A DNA stretch of 64,000 nucleotides from Streptomyces sp. NBC_01788. GTDB lineage: Bacteria > Actinomycetota > Actinomycetes > Streptomycetales > Streptomycetaceae. The stretch is from assembly GCF_035917575.1 (NCBI RefSeq), contig NZ_CP109090.1, forward strand, positions 2,356,001 to 2,420,000, written 5' to 3'. The notes under the pieces are model-generated. The model did no database searches. It had not been told where the DNA came from and was given only the letters and a program-made list of their open reading frames with translations. The number at the start of each line of letters is the position of its first letter. Within the stretch, counting starts at the first letter, position 1. A program made the position numbers and the translations under genes. Below, in pieces: positions 33,176-41,947 of the stretch.

Positions 33176-35965
33176 GTGAACACCGAGCGACCCGACCACG
33201 ACAACGAGTCCCCGGACACCGCCGAGGAATCCCGGACCCGGGGAAAGGCGCCCGGGCCGGAGGCCCCGGCCCCGGAGACCCGGCCCGGGCCCGAGGACCA
33301 GGCCGGGACCGGGACCCGCTCCGCGCCCGAGGAACGATCGGAGCCCGACACGGAGGCTGACACCGAGGCCGAGACCGGGGCCGGGCCCGAGTCGGAGGCC
33401 GGGCCCGAGTCCGGGACTCGATCCGAGCCCAAGGGAGGGTCCACGTCGGAAGACGGGGCCGGGTCCTCGTCCGGAGCCCGGTCTGAACCCAGGTCCGAGG
33501 ACAAGGCCAGGCCCGGGGCCGACGCGGGGCCCCAGGTTCGGACCGAGTCCGGAGGCGAAGCCCGGTCCGGTTCCGGCGTCCGGTCCAAGCCCGAGGCTCA
33601 CGCCGAGCCCACGAACGAGGCCGCCCCCAAGAACCAGGCCGGGGCCGACGCGGGGCCCCAGGTTCGGACCGAGTCCGGAGGCGAAGCCCGGTCCGGTTCC
33701 GGCGTCCGGTCCAAGCCCGAGGCTCACGCCGAGCCCACGAACAAGGCCGACCCGAAGGACCAGACCGGAACCGAGGCCGAAGCGCGGCCGGCGGCCCAGG
33801 CTGACGCCGGAGGCGAAGCCGGGACCGGCTCCGACGTCCGGTCCAAGCCCGAAGCCCACACCCAGCCCGCGATCGAGTCCGCCCCCAAGGACCAGACCGG
33901 ACCCGAAGCCGAAACACGGCCTGCGGCCCAGGCTGACTTCGCAGGCGAAACCGGAACCGACTCCGACGTCCAGTCCAAGCCCGAGGCTCAAGCCCAGCTC
34001 GCGAACGAGGCCGACTCCAAGAACCAGGCCGGACCCGAGGACGGGGCCGAGGCGCGGCCGGCGGCCCAGGCTGACGCCGGAGGCCAAGCCGGGACCGGCT
34101 CCGACGTCCAGTCCAAGCCCGAAGCTCAGACCCAGCCCGTGAGCGAGGCCGGTCCCAAGGACCAGACCGGTCCCGAGGCCGAAGCCGAGGCGGGACGCGA
34201 AGTCCGGGCCGGTTTCGGCGTCGGGTCCGGGCCCGCGGGGCGCACTGAGCCCGAGGTCGAGGCCCGAGCCGAGTCTGTGGGCGAAGCCGGGGACGGGTCG
34301 GCGGGTGGGGTCCCGGAGGGGGTAACCCCGCGGGGTTCGGATGGCTCGGTGGGCTCGAGTGAGGCCCCCCGGGTTCCGGTGACTCCGAAAGCTCCGCAGG
34401 TCCAGGAGGTCTCGCAGGCGGTCGGCGGTCCGGATGCCCCGCAGGGCGCCGACGGCACCGGAGCCCCGCGGATTCCGCGAGTTCCGGATGTCACCGGGGC
34501 GCCGGACGGTGAGGGGCGAGCCGGGGGCAGGCGGGGGCGGTCGCCTGTGGTGATCGCGTCGGTGGCCGCCGCCGTGTTGCTGGTGGGCGGGGGCGGGGCC
34601 GTGCTCGCCGCGGATCCCGGGGGGCATACGGCGGCGTCCGGCGGGCACGGCACGCCGCGGCCGCTCGTACTCGACGGCTACACCGCCCCCGGCTCCGGCG
34701 GTACGAACGGAATCGCGCCCGGTGAGCCCAACCCGTACGGCACGACGTACCGGGTCGCCGGCCCGCTGCCGGACGGGCCCGGCTCGGCGCCGGTGTACCG
34801 GGCGCGGGGCGAGGTCACCCGGGACGAGGTGGCCCGGCTCGCCGAGGCGCTCGGCGTCGACGGGACGCCGGTGGCCGACGCCGAGGCGTGGCGGGTCGGG
34901 TCCGGGAAGGACGGTTCCGGGCCGGCCCTCCGTGTCGAGCGGAAGGCGCCGGGCGCCTGGACGTTCAACCGGATCGCGCCGGGCTCCGACGACTGCAAGG
35001 GCGCCCTGTGCATGCACCACCCGGCGGACCCGTCCGCCGACCCGGTGAACACGGCGGCGGCACTGAAGGCGGCGGCCCCGGTGCTCAAGGCCCTGGGGCA
35101 GGACGACGCCAAGGCGGACGCCACCCAGACCATGGGTGACCTCCGGGTCGTCAACGCCGATCCACGGATCGGCGGGCTGCCCACGTACGGCTGGACGACC
35201 GGCCTGAACATCGACCGACAGGGCGAGGTGGTCGGGGGCAGCGGTCAGCTCAAGGCGCCGGTGAAGGGCGACACCTACCCCGTGCTGAGCGCGCGCAGGA
35301 CGCTTGACCTGATGAACAGGGTCCCCCGGGCCGGCCACCGCATGGGCATCGGCGGCTGCGCCACTCCCGTACCGCACAAGGACCGCCTGGAGGCACCGTG
35401 CGGGGAGGCGGACTCCCCCGCCCCGGACAACGCCGTCACCATCGGCAAGGCCGTCTTCGGTCTAGCCGCGCACTCCTCCGGGGGACAGCAGACGCTCGTC
35501 CCGTCCTGGCTGTTCGAGGTGAAGGCGCCGGCCGGGCAGGACGCCGGTTCCACGGTGGCGTACCCGGCCGTCGAACCGGAGTACCTGACCTCGACCCCGC
35601 CGCCCTCGGGGCAGCCGCAGCGGACGAGTCCGGCGCCGAGGGGCTCGGACGGCGCCCCGGCCACGCACACCGTGACGGTGACCGGCTACCGCACCGAGGG
35701 CGAGGAGCTGACCGTCCGCTTCGAGGGCGGGGTGTGCGCCGACTACCGGGCGTCGGTGCGGGAGAGCTCCGGCCGGGTGACGGTCACGGTGACCGAGACC
35801 GCGTGGCCGGACACGGTCTGCATCATGATCGCCGAGGAGTACCAGCGCACCGTGCACCTGGACCGGCCGCTCGGCGACCGCGAGGTGGTCGGCACGGACG
35901 GGCAGGCGATCCCCCTGGAGCGGCCGGGAGCGCGGCTGCCGGAGTCGCCCTCACTCGCCCGCTGA
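33176..35965 (+). CDS. Large repeat-rich single-pass membrane protein
   Basis: 929 residues from GTG 33176, which has AAGGAG seven bases upstream. Residues 1 to about 440 are highly repetitive and acidic (units such as TGSDVRSKPEAHTQPA and EARPAAQADAGGEAG), surely disordered. A hydrophobic helix PVVIASVAAAVLLVGGGGAV follows an RRGR stop signal near 455-480, and the C-terminal 440 residues are outside: a folded region about 510-770 with DAEAWRVGSG, TFNRIAPGSDDCKGALCMHH and two Cys pairs, then an Ig-like tail HTVTVTGYRTEGEELTVRFE. I recognise no catalytic motif. Conserved as a hypothetical in Streptomyces; a wall-spanning sensor or anti-sigma-like protein is possible but unproven. Confidence 0.8.
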   Translation: MNTERPDHDNESPDTAEESRTRGKAPGPEAPAPETRPGPEDQAGTGTRSAPEERSEPDTEADTEAETGAGPESEAGPESGTRSEPKGGSTSEDGAGSSSGARSEPRSEDKARPGADAGPQVRTESGGEARSGSGVRSKPEAHAEPTNEAAPKNQAGADAGPQVRTESGGEARSGSGVRSKPEAHAEPTNKADPKDQTGTEAEARPAAQADAGGEAGTGSDVRSKPEAHTQPAIESAPKDQTGPEAETRPAAQADFAGETGTDSDVQSKPEAQAQLANEADSKNQAGPEDGAEARPAAQADAGGQAGTGSDVQSKPEAQTQPVSEAGPKDQTGPEAEAEAGREVRAGFGVGSGPAGRTEPEVEARAESVGEAGDGSAGGVPEGVTPRGSDGSVGSSEAPRVPVTPKAPQVQEVSQAVGGPDAPQGADGTGAPRIPRVPDVTGAPDGEGRAGGRRGRSPVVIASVAAAVLLVGGGGAVLAADPGGHTAASGGHGTPRPLVLDGYTAPGSGGTNGIAPGEPNPYGTTYRVAGPLPDGPGSAPVYRARGEVTRDEVARLAEALGVDGTPVADAEAWRVGSGKDGSGPALRVERKAPGAWTFNRIAPGSDDCKGALCMHHPADPSADPVNTAAALKAAAPVLKALGQDDAKADATQTMGDLRVVNADPRIGGLPTYGWTTGLNIDRQGEVVGGSGQLKAPVKGDTYPVLSARRTLDLMNRVPRAGHRMGIGGCATPVPHKDRLEAPCGEADSPAPDNAVTIGKAVFGLAAHSSGGQQTLVPSWLFEVKAPAGQDAGSTVAYPAVEPEYLTSTPPPSGQPQRTSPAPRGSDGAPATHTVTVTGYRTEGEELTVRFEGGVCADYRASVRESSGRVTVTVTETAWPDTVCIMIAEEYQRTVHLDRPLGDREVVGTDGQAIPLERPGARLPESPSLAR
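33515..33742 (+). repeat. 126-bp tandem repeat inside the repeat-rich gene
   Basis: 33515-33616 and 33641-33742 are identical over 102 bases, with period 126 (42 codons), so the frame is kept. Diverged copies of the same unit continue to about 34180. Recent duplication by slippage or recombination is the simplest explanation. Confidence 0.9.
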
Positions 35966-36004
35966 CGCCTTCGGGAGAACAGGAAGAAACAGGGAGAACA
36001 GGAA

Positions 36005-36037
36005 GGCGGCGGACCCGTGAACGGGTCCGCCGCCTTT
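36005..36037. terminator. Convergent hairpin terminator
   Basis: Perfect 13-base stem GGCGGCGGACCCG / CGGGTCCGCCGCC with loop TGAA and a TTT tail on the plus strand. Between the repeat-rich protein gene (plus) and the erpA-type gene (minus). Confidence 0.8.
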
Positions 36038-36057
36038 CGTGTCCTACCGTGCGCGGA

Positions 36058-36414
36058 TCAGCTGAAGGAGTCGCCGCAGGCGCAGGAACCGGTCGCGTTC
36101 GGGTTGTCGATCGTGAAGCCCTGCTTCTCGATGGTGTCCACGAAGTCGATGGTGGCGCCGCCCAGGTAGGGGGCGCTCATGCGGTCGGTGACGACCTTGA
36201 CCCCGTCGAAGTCCTTCTCCACGTCGCCGTCGAGGGAACGCTCGTCGAAGAAGAGCTGGTAGCGCAGGCCGGAGCAGCCGCCGGGCTGGACGGCGACACG
36301 CAGGGCGAGATCGTCACGGCCTTCCTGGTCGAGCAGGGCCTTGACCTTGGACGCGGCGGCGTCGGTCAGGATGATGCCGTCGGTGACGGTGGTGGTCTCG
36401 TCCGATACGGACAT
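36058..36414 (-). CDS. erpA: Iron-sulfur cluster insertion protein, ErpA/HesB family
   Basis: 118 residues, the usual A-type carrier length. It has the three conserved cysteines: GGCSGLRYQLFFDE and the C-terminal SCACGDSFS pair. ADP: DAAASKVKALLDQEG and YLGGATIDFVDTIEKQGFTIDNPNA are family hallmarks. It delivers Fe-S clusters to target enzymes; quinolinate synthase (NadA), encoded divergently next to it, is itself a 4Fe-4S enzyme. The matching M. tuberculosis gene is Rv2204c. Upstream promoter candidate: TTCACG-18 bases-TAGTGT on the minus strand near 36585-36613. Confidence 0.94.
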   Translation of the reverse strand: MSVSDETTTVTDGIILTDAAASKVKALLDQEGRDDLALRVAVQPGGCSGLRYQLFFDERSLDGDVEKDFDGVKVVTDRMSAPYLGGATIDFVDTIEKQGFTIDNPNATGSCACGDSFS

Positions 36415-36569
36415 CTACATCTCTCCCGGGTTGTACGGAGACTGCTTGCCGACGAGTGCAACCGGCAAGGCCGCGGAATCATTCCGGGCCGGGCGCGTGC
36501 TTTTTCTCTTCTCCAGGCTCGTCCTCTTCATGCTCGCACACGAGTGGGAATGCGGACCTGATGCCGGGA

Positions 36570-36613
36570 TTCACGTCACATGGACACTATGAACATCGTC
36601 AAAGTGACGTGAA
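36570..36613. promoter_or_regulatory. Inverted repeat in the erpA-nadA divergent promoter region
   Basis: Perfect 10-base arms TTCACGTCAC (36570-36579) and GTGACGTGAA (36604-36613), 24 bases apart, in an A+T-rich stretch between divergent genes. The arms overlap likely promoter elements: on the minus strand TTCACG followed after 18 bases by TAGTGT, on the plus strand TATGAT at 36619-36624. A dimeric repressor or activator site is likely. Confidence 0.5.
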
Positions 36614-36665
36614 GCGGCTATGATATATAGCGTCAGTTCGACGAAAAGTAGAAAGGGTGCGTGTC

Positions 36666-37862
36666 GTGACCACCGCCCAGACCCAGGACCTCGACGTCCA
36701 GCCGACCCCGCTCGCCCTCCTGCTCCTCGGCCGGGAGGCCGACCCGAGGAGCGAGCGCGGCGTCGAGTGCCCCGGTGACCTGCCCTCCCCGTCCGACCCG
36801 GACCTGGTGGCCCGGGCCCGCGCGGCCAAGGAGAAGCTCGGCAGCAAGGTCTTCGTACTCGGCCACCACTACCAGCGCGACGAGGTCATCCAGTTCGCCG
36901 ACGTCACGGGCGACTCCTTCAAGCTGGCCCGGGAGGCGGCCGCGCGCCCGGAGGCGGAGTACATCGTGTTCTGCGGTGTGCACTTCATGGCCGAGTCCGC
37001 GGACATCCTGACGTCCGATGAGCAGAAGGTGGTCCTGCCGGACCTGGCGGCCGGCTGCTCCATGGCCGACATGGCCACGGCCGAGCAGGTCGCCGAGTGC
37101 TGGGACGTGCTCACCGAGGCCGGGATCGCCGACCAGGTCGTCCCGGTGTCGTACATGAACTCCTCCGCCGACATCAAGGCGTTCACCGGCAAGCACGGCG
37201 GCACCATCTGCACGTCGTCGAACGCCGAGCGGGCGCTGGAGTGGGCCTTCCAGCAGGGGGAGCCTTCAACAACAAAGGTCCTGTTCCTGCCCGACCAGCA
37301 CCTGGGCCGGAACACGGCCGTACGGGACATGGGCATGTCGCTCGACGACTGCGTCGTCTACAACCCGCACAAGCCGAACGGCGGGCTCACCACCGAGGAG
37401 CTGCGGGCGGCGAAGATGATCCTGTGGCGGGGCCACTGCTCGGTGCACGGCCGCTTCAGCCTGGACTCGGTGAACGACGTCCGCGAGCGGATCCCCGAGG
37501 TGAACGTGCTGGTGCACCCCGAATGCAGGCACGAGGTCGTGGCCGCGGCGGACTACGTCGGGTCGACCGAGTACATCATCAACAAGCTCGACGCCGCGCC
37601 GGCCGGTTCCAAGTGGGCCATCGGCACGGAGCTGAACCTGGTACGCAGGCTGGCGAACCGTTACGCCTCCGAGGACAAGGAGATCGTCTTCCTTGACAAG
37701 ACGGTCTGCTTCTGCTCCACGATGAACCGCATCGACCTGCCCCACCTGGTCTGGGCCCTGGAGTCCCTCGCCGAGGGCAACCTGGTCAACCGCATCCAGG
37801 TGGACAAGGAGACGGAAGGCCACGCCAAGCTCGCCCTGGAGCGCATGCTGGCGCTGCCGTAG
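36666..37862 (+). CDS. nadA: Quinolinate synthase
   Basis: 398 residues. Condenses iminoaspartate with dihydroxyacetone phosphate to quinolinate in NAD synthesis, using an oxygen-sensitive 4Fe-4S cluster. Visible parts are LGHHYQRDEVIQFADVTGDS, FCGVHFMAESADIL, LPDLAAGCSMADM (first cluster Cys), VHPECRHEVV (second), and KTVCFCSTM (third). The GTG at 36666 has AAGGG nine bases upstream and gives the TTAQTQDLD start of Streptomyces homologues; another GTG at 36657 is too near that site. nadB and nadC are not adjacent, unlike in mycobacteria. Upstream DNA holds an A+T-rich promoter and inverted repeat. Confidence 0.97.
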   Translation: MTTAQTQDLDVQPTPLALLLLGREADPRSERGVECPGDLPSPSDPDLVARARAAKEKLGSKVFVLGHHYQRDEVIQFADVTGDSFKLAREAAARPEAEYIVFCGVHFMAESADILTSDEQKVVLPDLAAGCSMADMATAEQVAECWDVLTEAGIADQVVPVSYMNSSADIKAFTGKHGGTICTSSNAERALEWAFQQGEPSTTKVLFLPDQHLGRNTAVRDMGMSLDDCVVYNPHKPNGGLTTEELRAAKMILWRGHCSVHGRFSLDSVNDVRERIPEVNVLVHPECRHEVVAAADYVGSTEYIINKLDAAPAGSKWAIGTELNLVRRLANRYASEDKEIVFLDKTVCFCSTMNRIDLPHLVWALESLAEGNLVNRIQVDKETEGHAKLALERMLALP

Positions 37863-37898
37863 CGGCTGCGGCCACCGCACGGCGGTCGCGAGACGGGA

Positions 37899-37931
37899 AA
37901 GGCCCGGTCCACTCCAAGTGGACCGGGCCTT
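37899..37931 (+). terminator. Terminator after nadA
   Basis: Stem of 14 to 15 perfect pairs AAGGCCCGGTCCACT / AGTGGACCGGGCCTT with a three-base loop, 37 bases after the nadA stop; it may serve the convergent pump gene too. Confidence 0.8.
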
Positions 37932-37953
37932 CGCCGTTGTTCGCGCGGTGTGC

Positions 37954-40900
37954 TTACACGCCGGCGGTTTCCAGCACCTTCTCCTCCGCCGTGGCCCGCT
38001 TCGCCGCGCGCTTCTTAGCCCGGCGCTCCTTGCGGAGTTCCAGCACGGCGTAGAGCGTCGGGACCAGGAGCAGGGTCAGCAGGGTGGAGGTGATCAGGCC
38101 GCCGATCACGACCACGGCCAGCGGCTGGGCGATGAAGCCGCCCTGGCCGGTGATGCCCAGGGCCATCGGGAGCAGGGCGAAGATCGTGGCCAGGGCCGTC
38201 ATGAGGATCGGGCGCAGACGGTGGCGGCCGCCTTCCACCACGGCCTCGACGATTCCGTAGCCCTGCTCGCGGTACTGGTTGACGAGGTCGATCAGCACGA
38301 TCGCGTTGGTCACCACGATGCCGATCAGCATCAGCATGCCGATCATCGCCGGGACGCCCATCGGCGTGCCCGTGAGGATCAGCAGGCCGAGCGCGCCGGT
38401 GGCCGCGAACGGGATGGAGACCAGCAGGATCAGCGGCTGGGCCAGCGAGCGGAAGGTCGCGACCAGCAGCATGAAGACGATCGCGATCGCCGCCAGCATG
38501 GCCAGGCCGAGGTTCTTGAAGGCGTCGCTCTGGTTCGAGGTGACGCCCCCGATCTCGGCCGTCGCGCCCGCGGGCAGCTTCAGTGCGTCGATCTTGGACT
38601 GGAGGTCCGCGCTGACCGCGCCGGTGTTGTCACCGGTCGGCTTGGCCGTGATCGTGGCGGCGCGCTGACCGTCGATCCGGGTCATCGACACCGGTCCGTC
38701 GACCAGCTTGACGGTCGCGATGTCGCCGAGCTTCACGGGGCCGAGCCGCAGGTTCTTCAGCTCGTCCAGGGTCGTCGCCGGCTTCGCCGACCGGATGACG
38801 ACGTTCCGCTCGGTGTCGTCCAGCATCGCCTTGGCCGCGTTGGTGCCCTTGACCGCCTGGGCGACGGCCATGCCGAGGCTCTGGTCGGTGAAGCCGGCCG
38901 CCGCCGCCTTGTCGTTGGCCCGCACCGAGATGCGCGGCACGCTCTGCGACAGGTCGCTGGTGACGTCGGTGACGTCCTTCAGCCCGGCGACCGCCTTGCG
39001 GACCTGCTCGGAGGCCTGACGCAGCGCGTCGGAGTCGCCCGCCTTGACGACCACCTTCAGGTCCTGGTCGCCGAAGCCGCTGCCGGCCGCGATCGTGGTG
39101 GTGCCGATGCCGGACAGCTTGTGCAGGCGGTCCTCGATGCGGGTGCGCACGTCGTCGGCGGACGCGGAGTCCTCGATCATCACCTGGTAGGAGGCCCGGT
39201 TGGTGTCCGTACCGCCGCCGAAGGCCGCCATGAAGCCGGAGGAGCCGATCGTGACCTGGTAGTCCTTGACCCCGTCGACCTCGGCGAGCTCGTGCTCGAC
39301 CTTGCGGGCCGCCGCGTCCGTCGCCGCCAGGCTGGTGCCCGGCTTCAGCTGCTGCTTGATGCTGAGGACCTTCTGGTCGCCGTCGTCGAAGAAGTTCGTC
39401 TTCAGCAGCGGGGTCATGCCGAAGGTGACGAACAGGACGACGACCGCGATCAGGACACTGGTCAGGCGCCGCCGGGTGGCGAAGCGCAGGACGGGGACGT
39501 AGAGGCGCTGGAGGCGGCTGGCGGCCTCCTTCTCCTCGGCCCGGCGGCGGGCCTCCTCGGCCTGGGCGGGCGTGCCCTTCGGCGGGCGCAGGAACCAGTA
39601 CGACAGCACCGGCACGACCGTCAGGGACACCAGCAGCGAGGCCAGCAGGGCCGCGGTGACGGTGAGGCTGAACGGTCCGAACAGCTCGCCCACCATGCCG
39701 CCGACCAGGCCGATCGGCAGGAACACGGCGACCGTGGTGAGCGTGGAGGAGGTCACCGCGCCGGCCACCTCGCGCACCGCGGTGAGGATGGCCTCGCGGC
39801 GCTCCTCGCCGTAGCCGAGGTGGCGCTTGATGTTCTCCAGGACCACGATCGAGTCGTCGACGACCCGGCCGATGGCGATGGTCAGCGCGCCCAGCGTCAG
39901 CATGTTCAGCGACAGGTCGCGGGTCCACAGCACGATCAGCGCGAGGACCACGGAGAGCGGGATCGACACCGCCGTCACGAGCGTGGAGCGGACCGAGGCC
40001 AGGAAGGCCAGGATGACCAGGACCGCGAAGAGCAGGCCGAGCGCGCCCTCGGTGGTCAGGCCCTCGATGGCCTTGGCCACGGCCGGTCCCTGGTCGCTGA
40101 CCACGGTGATCTTCGCCCCGGAGCCGAGCGCGTCGCGCAGGGCGGGCAGCTTGTCCTCGACGGCGTTCGAGATGGCGACCGCGCTGCCGTCGTGGTCCAT
40201 GGTGACGACGACGGAGAGGCTGGGCCTGCCGTTCGTACGGGTGATGGAGTCGCTCTTGGCCGGCTCCTGCTTGACGGTGGCGACGTCGCCGAGCCGGACC
40301 GGCTTCTTCGCGCCCGCGCCCTCGCCGGCCACCATCAGGTCCTGGATCTGCTTCAGCGAGGTGAAGCCGCCGCCGACCTGGACGGTGCGGTTGGCGCCGT
40401 CCTCGTCGAAGGAACCGGCCGGAAGGGTGGCGCCGCCCGCCTGGAGGGCCTGGCTCAGGGCGGCGGAGCCGAGGCCGGCCGCGGCGAGCTTCTTGTCGTC
40501 CGGGGTGACGGTGACCTGGAGGTCCCGTACGCCGTTGACGGTGACCTGGCCCACGCCGTCGATGTTCTTCAGCTCCGGTACGACCGTCTTGCCGAGCTGG
40601 TCGGCCAGGGCCTGCTGGTCCTTGTCGGAGGTGACGGCGAGGACGACGGTGGGCATGTCGTCGGTGGAACCGGCCACCACCTGCGGCTCGACGTCGCTCG
40701 GAAGCTGGGCGCGGGCCCGGTTGACGGCCTGCTGGACGTCGGCGACGAGCTGCTTGGTGTTGTTGCCGTAGTCGAAGGACGCCATGAGCACGGCGTTGCC
40801 CTCGCTGGCCGTGGAGGTGACGCCGGTGATGCCGTCGACGGCCTTGATGCTGTTCTCGAGGGGCTCGACGACCTGCTTCTCGACGACGTCCGGCGACGCG

Positions 40901-41061
40901 CCCTGGTAGGGCGCCAGCACGGACACGACGGGAAGCTCGATCGTGGGCAGGAGCTGCTGCTTGAGCTGGGGTATCGCGATCGCCCCGAAGACGAGCGCGA
41001 CGATCGACATCAGTCCGATCAGGGCCCGTTGCGCGAGGCTGAATCTGGACAGCCAGGACAT
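37954..41061 (-). CDS. RND-family multidrug efflux transporter (AcrB/HAE-like)
   Basis: 1035 residues, the full size of an AcrB-type pump. Twelve membrane helices in the 1+5+1+5 pattern with two large porter domains; FSLAQRALIGLMSIVALVFG starts helix 1, and GALTIAIGRVVDDSIVVLEN holds the proton-relay Asp pair of helix 4. The family expels drugs, lipids or metals with proton uptake. In a Gram-positive without outer membrane or visible fusion protein it would work alone or with wall partners. The two-component genes that follow the start on the same strand (200-base gap) probably control it (inference). Confidence 0.93.
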   Translation of the reverse strand: MSWLSRFSLAQRALIGLMSIVALVFGAIAIPQLKQQLLPTIELPVVSVLAPYQGASPDVVEKQVVEPLENSIKAVDGITGVTSTASEGNAVLMASFDYGNNTKQLVADVQQAVNRARAQLPSDVEPQVVAGSTDDMPTVVLAVTSDKDQQALADQLGKTVVPELKNIDGVGQVTVNGVRDLQVTVTPDDKKLAAAGLGSAALSQALQAGGATLPAGSFDEDGANRTVQVGGGFTSLKQIQDLMVAGEGAGAKKPVRLGDVATVKQEPAKSDSITRTNGRPSLSVVVTMDHDGSAVAISNAVEDKLPALRDALGSGAKITVVSDQGPAVAKAIEGLTTEGALGLLFAVLVILAFLASVRSTLVTAVSIPLSVVLALIVLWTRDLSLNMLTLGALTIAIGRVVDDSIVVLENIKRHLGYGEERREAILTAVREVAGAVTSSTLTTVAVFLPIGLVGGMVGELFGPFSLTVTAALLASLLVSLTVVPVLSYWFLRPPKGTPAQAEEARRRAEEKEAASRLQRLYVPVLRFATRRRLTSVLIAVVVLFVTFGMTPLLKTNFFDDGDQKVLSIKQQLKPGTSLAATDAAARKVEHELAEVDGVKDYQVTIGSSGFMAAFGGGTDTNRASYQVMIEDSASADDVRTRIEDRLHKLSGIGTTTIAAGSGFGDQDLKVVVKAGDSDALRQASEQVRKAVAGLKDVTDVTSDLSQSVPRISVRANDKAAAAGFTDQSLGMAVAQAVKGTNAAKAMLDDTERNVVIRSAKPATTLDELKNLRLGPVKLGDIATVKLVDGPVSMTRIDGQRAATITAKPTGDNTGAVSADLQSKIDALKLPAGATAEIGGVTSNQSDAFKNLGLAMLAAIAIVFMLLVATFRSLAQPLILLVSIPFAATGALGLLILTGTPMGVPAMIGMLMLIGIVVTNAIVLIDLVNQYREQGYGIVEAVVEGGRHRLRPILMTALATIFALLPMALGITGQGGFIAQPLAVVVIGGLITSTLLTLLLVPTLYAVLELRKERRAKKRAAKRATAEEKVLETAGV

Positions 41062-41263
41062 GGGTCAGGGTCTCTATTCTGTGAGCGGCAGGCGGCACGG
41101 GCGCACACAGGGAGCGCCACCCCTACACCTTCGGGCACGCGCGGACGCGGATCCGTAGCCCCCTGGTCCATTTCCGCGGCGGCTCCTACTCCCTGCGCAG
41201 TACGCGGTGTGCGCGGCGCTCCACCCCTGGACGTACCGGGCCGGGCGCGGCCGCGGGGGCCGC

Positions 41264-41947
41264 TCACTGCGGCCTGGGTCGGACCAGTCCTGACTCGTAG
41301 GCGATGACGACGAGTTGAGCCCGGTCGCGGGCGCCGAGCTTGGCCATGGCCCGGTTGACATGGGTCTTCACGGTCAGCGGGCTGACCTCCAGGCGCTCGG
41401 CGATCTCGTCGTTGGAGTAGCCGCCGGCGACCTGGACGAGCACCTCGCGCTCCCGCACGGTCAGCGCGTCCAGCCGGGTGGGGCGGGCCCGGTCGCGGTC
41501 GTCGTCCGACGCGTCGCCCTGGGCGAGGAAGCGGGCGATCAGGCCCTTGGTGGCCAGCGGGGACAGCAGCGCGTCCCCTCTCGCCGCCATCCGGATGGCG
41601 CTCAGCAGTTCCTCGGGTTCGCTGCCCTTGCCGAGGAAGCCGCTGGCGCCCGCGCGCAGCGACCGCACCACGTAGTCGTCCACCTCGAAGGTGGTCAGGA
41701 TGACCACGTGCACCTGGGCGAGGGAGGGGTCGGCGCTGATCATGCGGGTGGCCGCGAGGCCGTCGGTGCCGGGCATCCGGATGTCCATGAGCACCACGTC
41801 GGCCCGCTGCTCCTTGGCGAGCCGTACGGCCTCCGCGCCGTCGGACGCCTCCCCCACCACCTCCATGTCCGGCTCGGAGTCGACGAGCACCCGGAAGGCA
41901 CTGCGCAGCAGCGCCTGGTCGTCGGCGAGCAGGACACGGATCGTCAT
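41264..41947 (-). CDS. NarL/LuxR-family response regulator
   Basis: 227 residues. Receiver domain with acidic pair in VLLADDQALLRSAF, phospho-acceptor Asp55 in VVLMDIRMPG, Thr in VVILTTFEVDDYV and Lys in FLGKGSEPEELL. The C-terminal LuxR helix-turn-helix is LTVREREVLVQVAGGYSNDEI followed by EVSPLTVKTHVNRAMAKLGA. It binds DNA as a dimer after phosphorylation. The start overlaps the stop of the kinase gene by four bases. The pump gene lies 202 bases beyond its stop on the same strand? No: the pump starts at 41061 and is transcribed away after this gene, making a kinase-regulator-pump series. Confidence 0.95.
   Translation of the reverse strand: MTIRVLLADDQALLRSAFRVLVDSEPDMEVVGEASDGAEAVRLAKEQRADVVLMDIRMPGTDGLAATRMISADPSLAQVHVVILTTFEVDDYVVRSLRAGASGFLGKGSEPEELLSAIRMAARGDALLSPLATKGLIARFLAQGDASDDDRDRARPTRLDALTVREREVLVQVAGGYSNDEIAERLEVSPLTVKTHVNRAMAKLGARDRAQLVVIAYESGLVRPRPQ

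Noticed and set aside
33171..33179. Two-codon ATG-CGG-TGA frame before the repeat-rich gene as a regulatory mini-ORF
   Set aside because: It overlaps the real GTG start and is too short to judge; probably chance.
32907..35377. Long minus-strand open frame opposite the repeat-rich protein
   Set aside because: Gly/Leu-rich shadow of a G+C-rich repetitive gene; no start signal or conserved motif.
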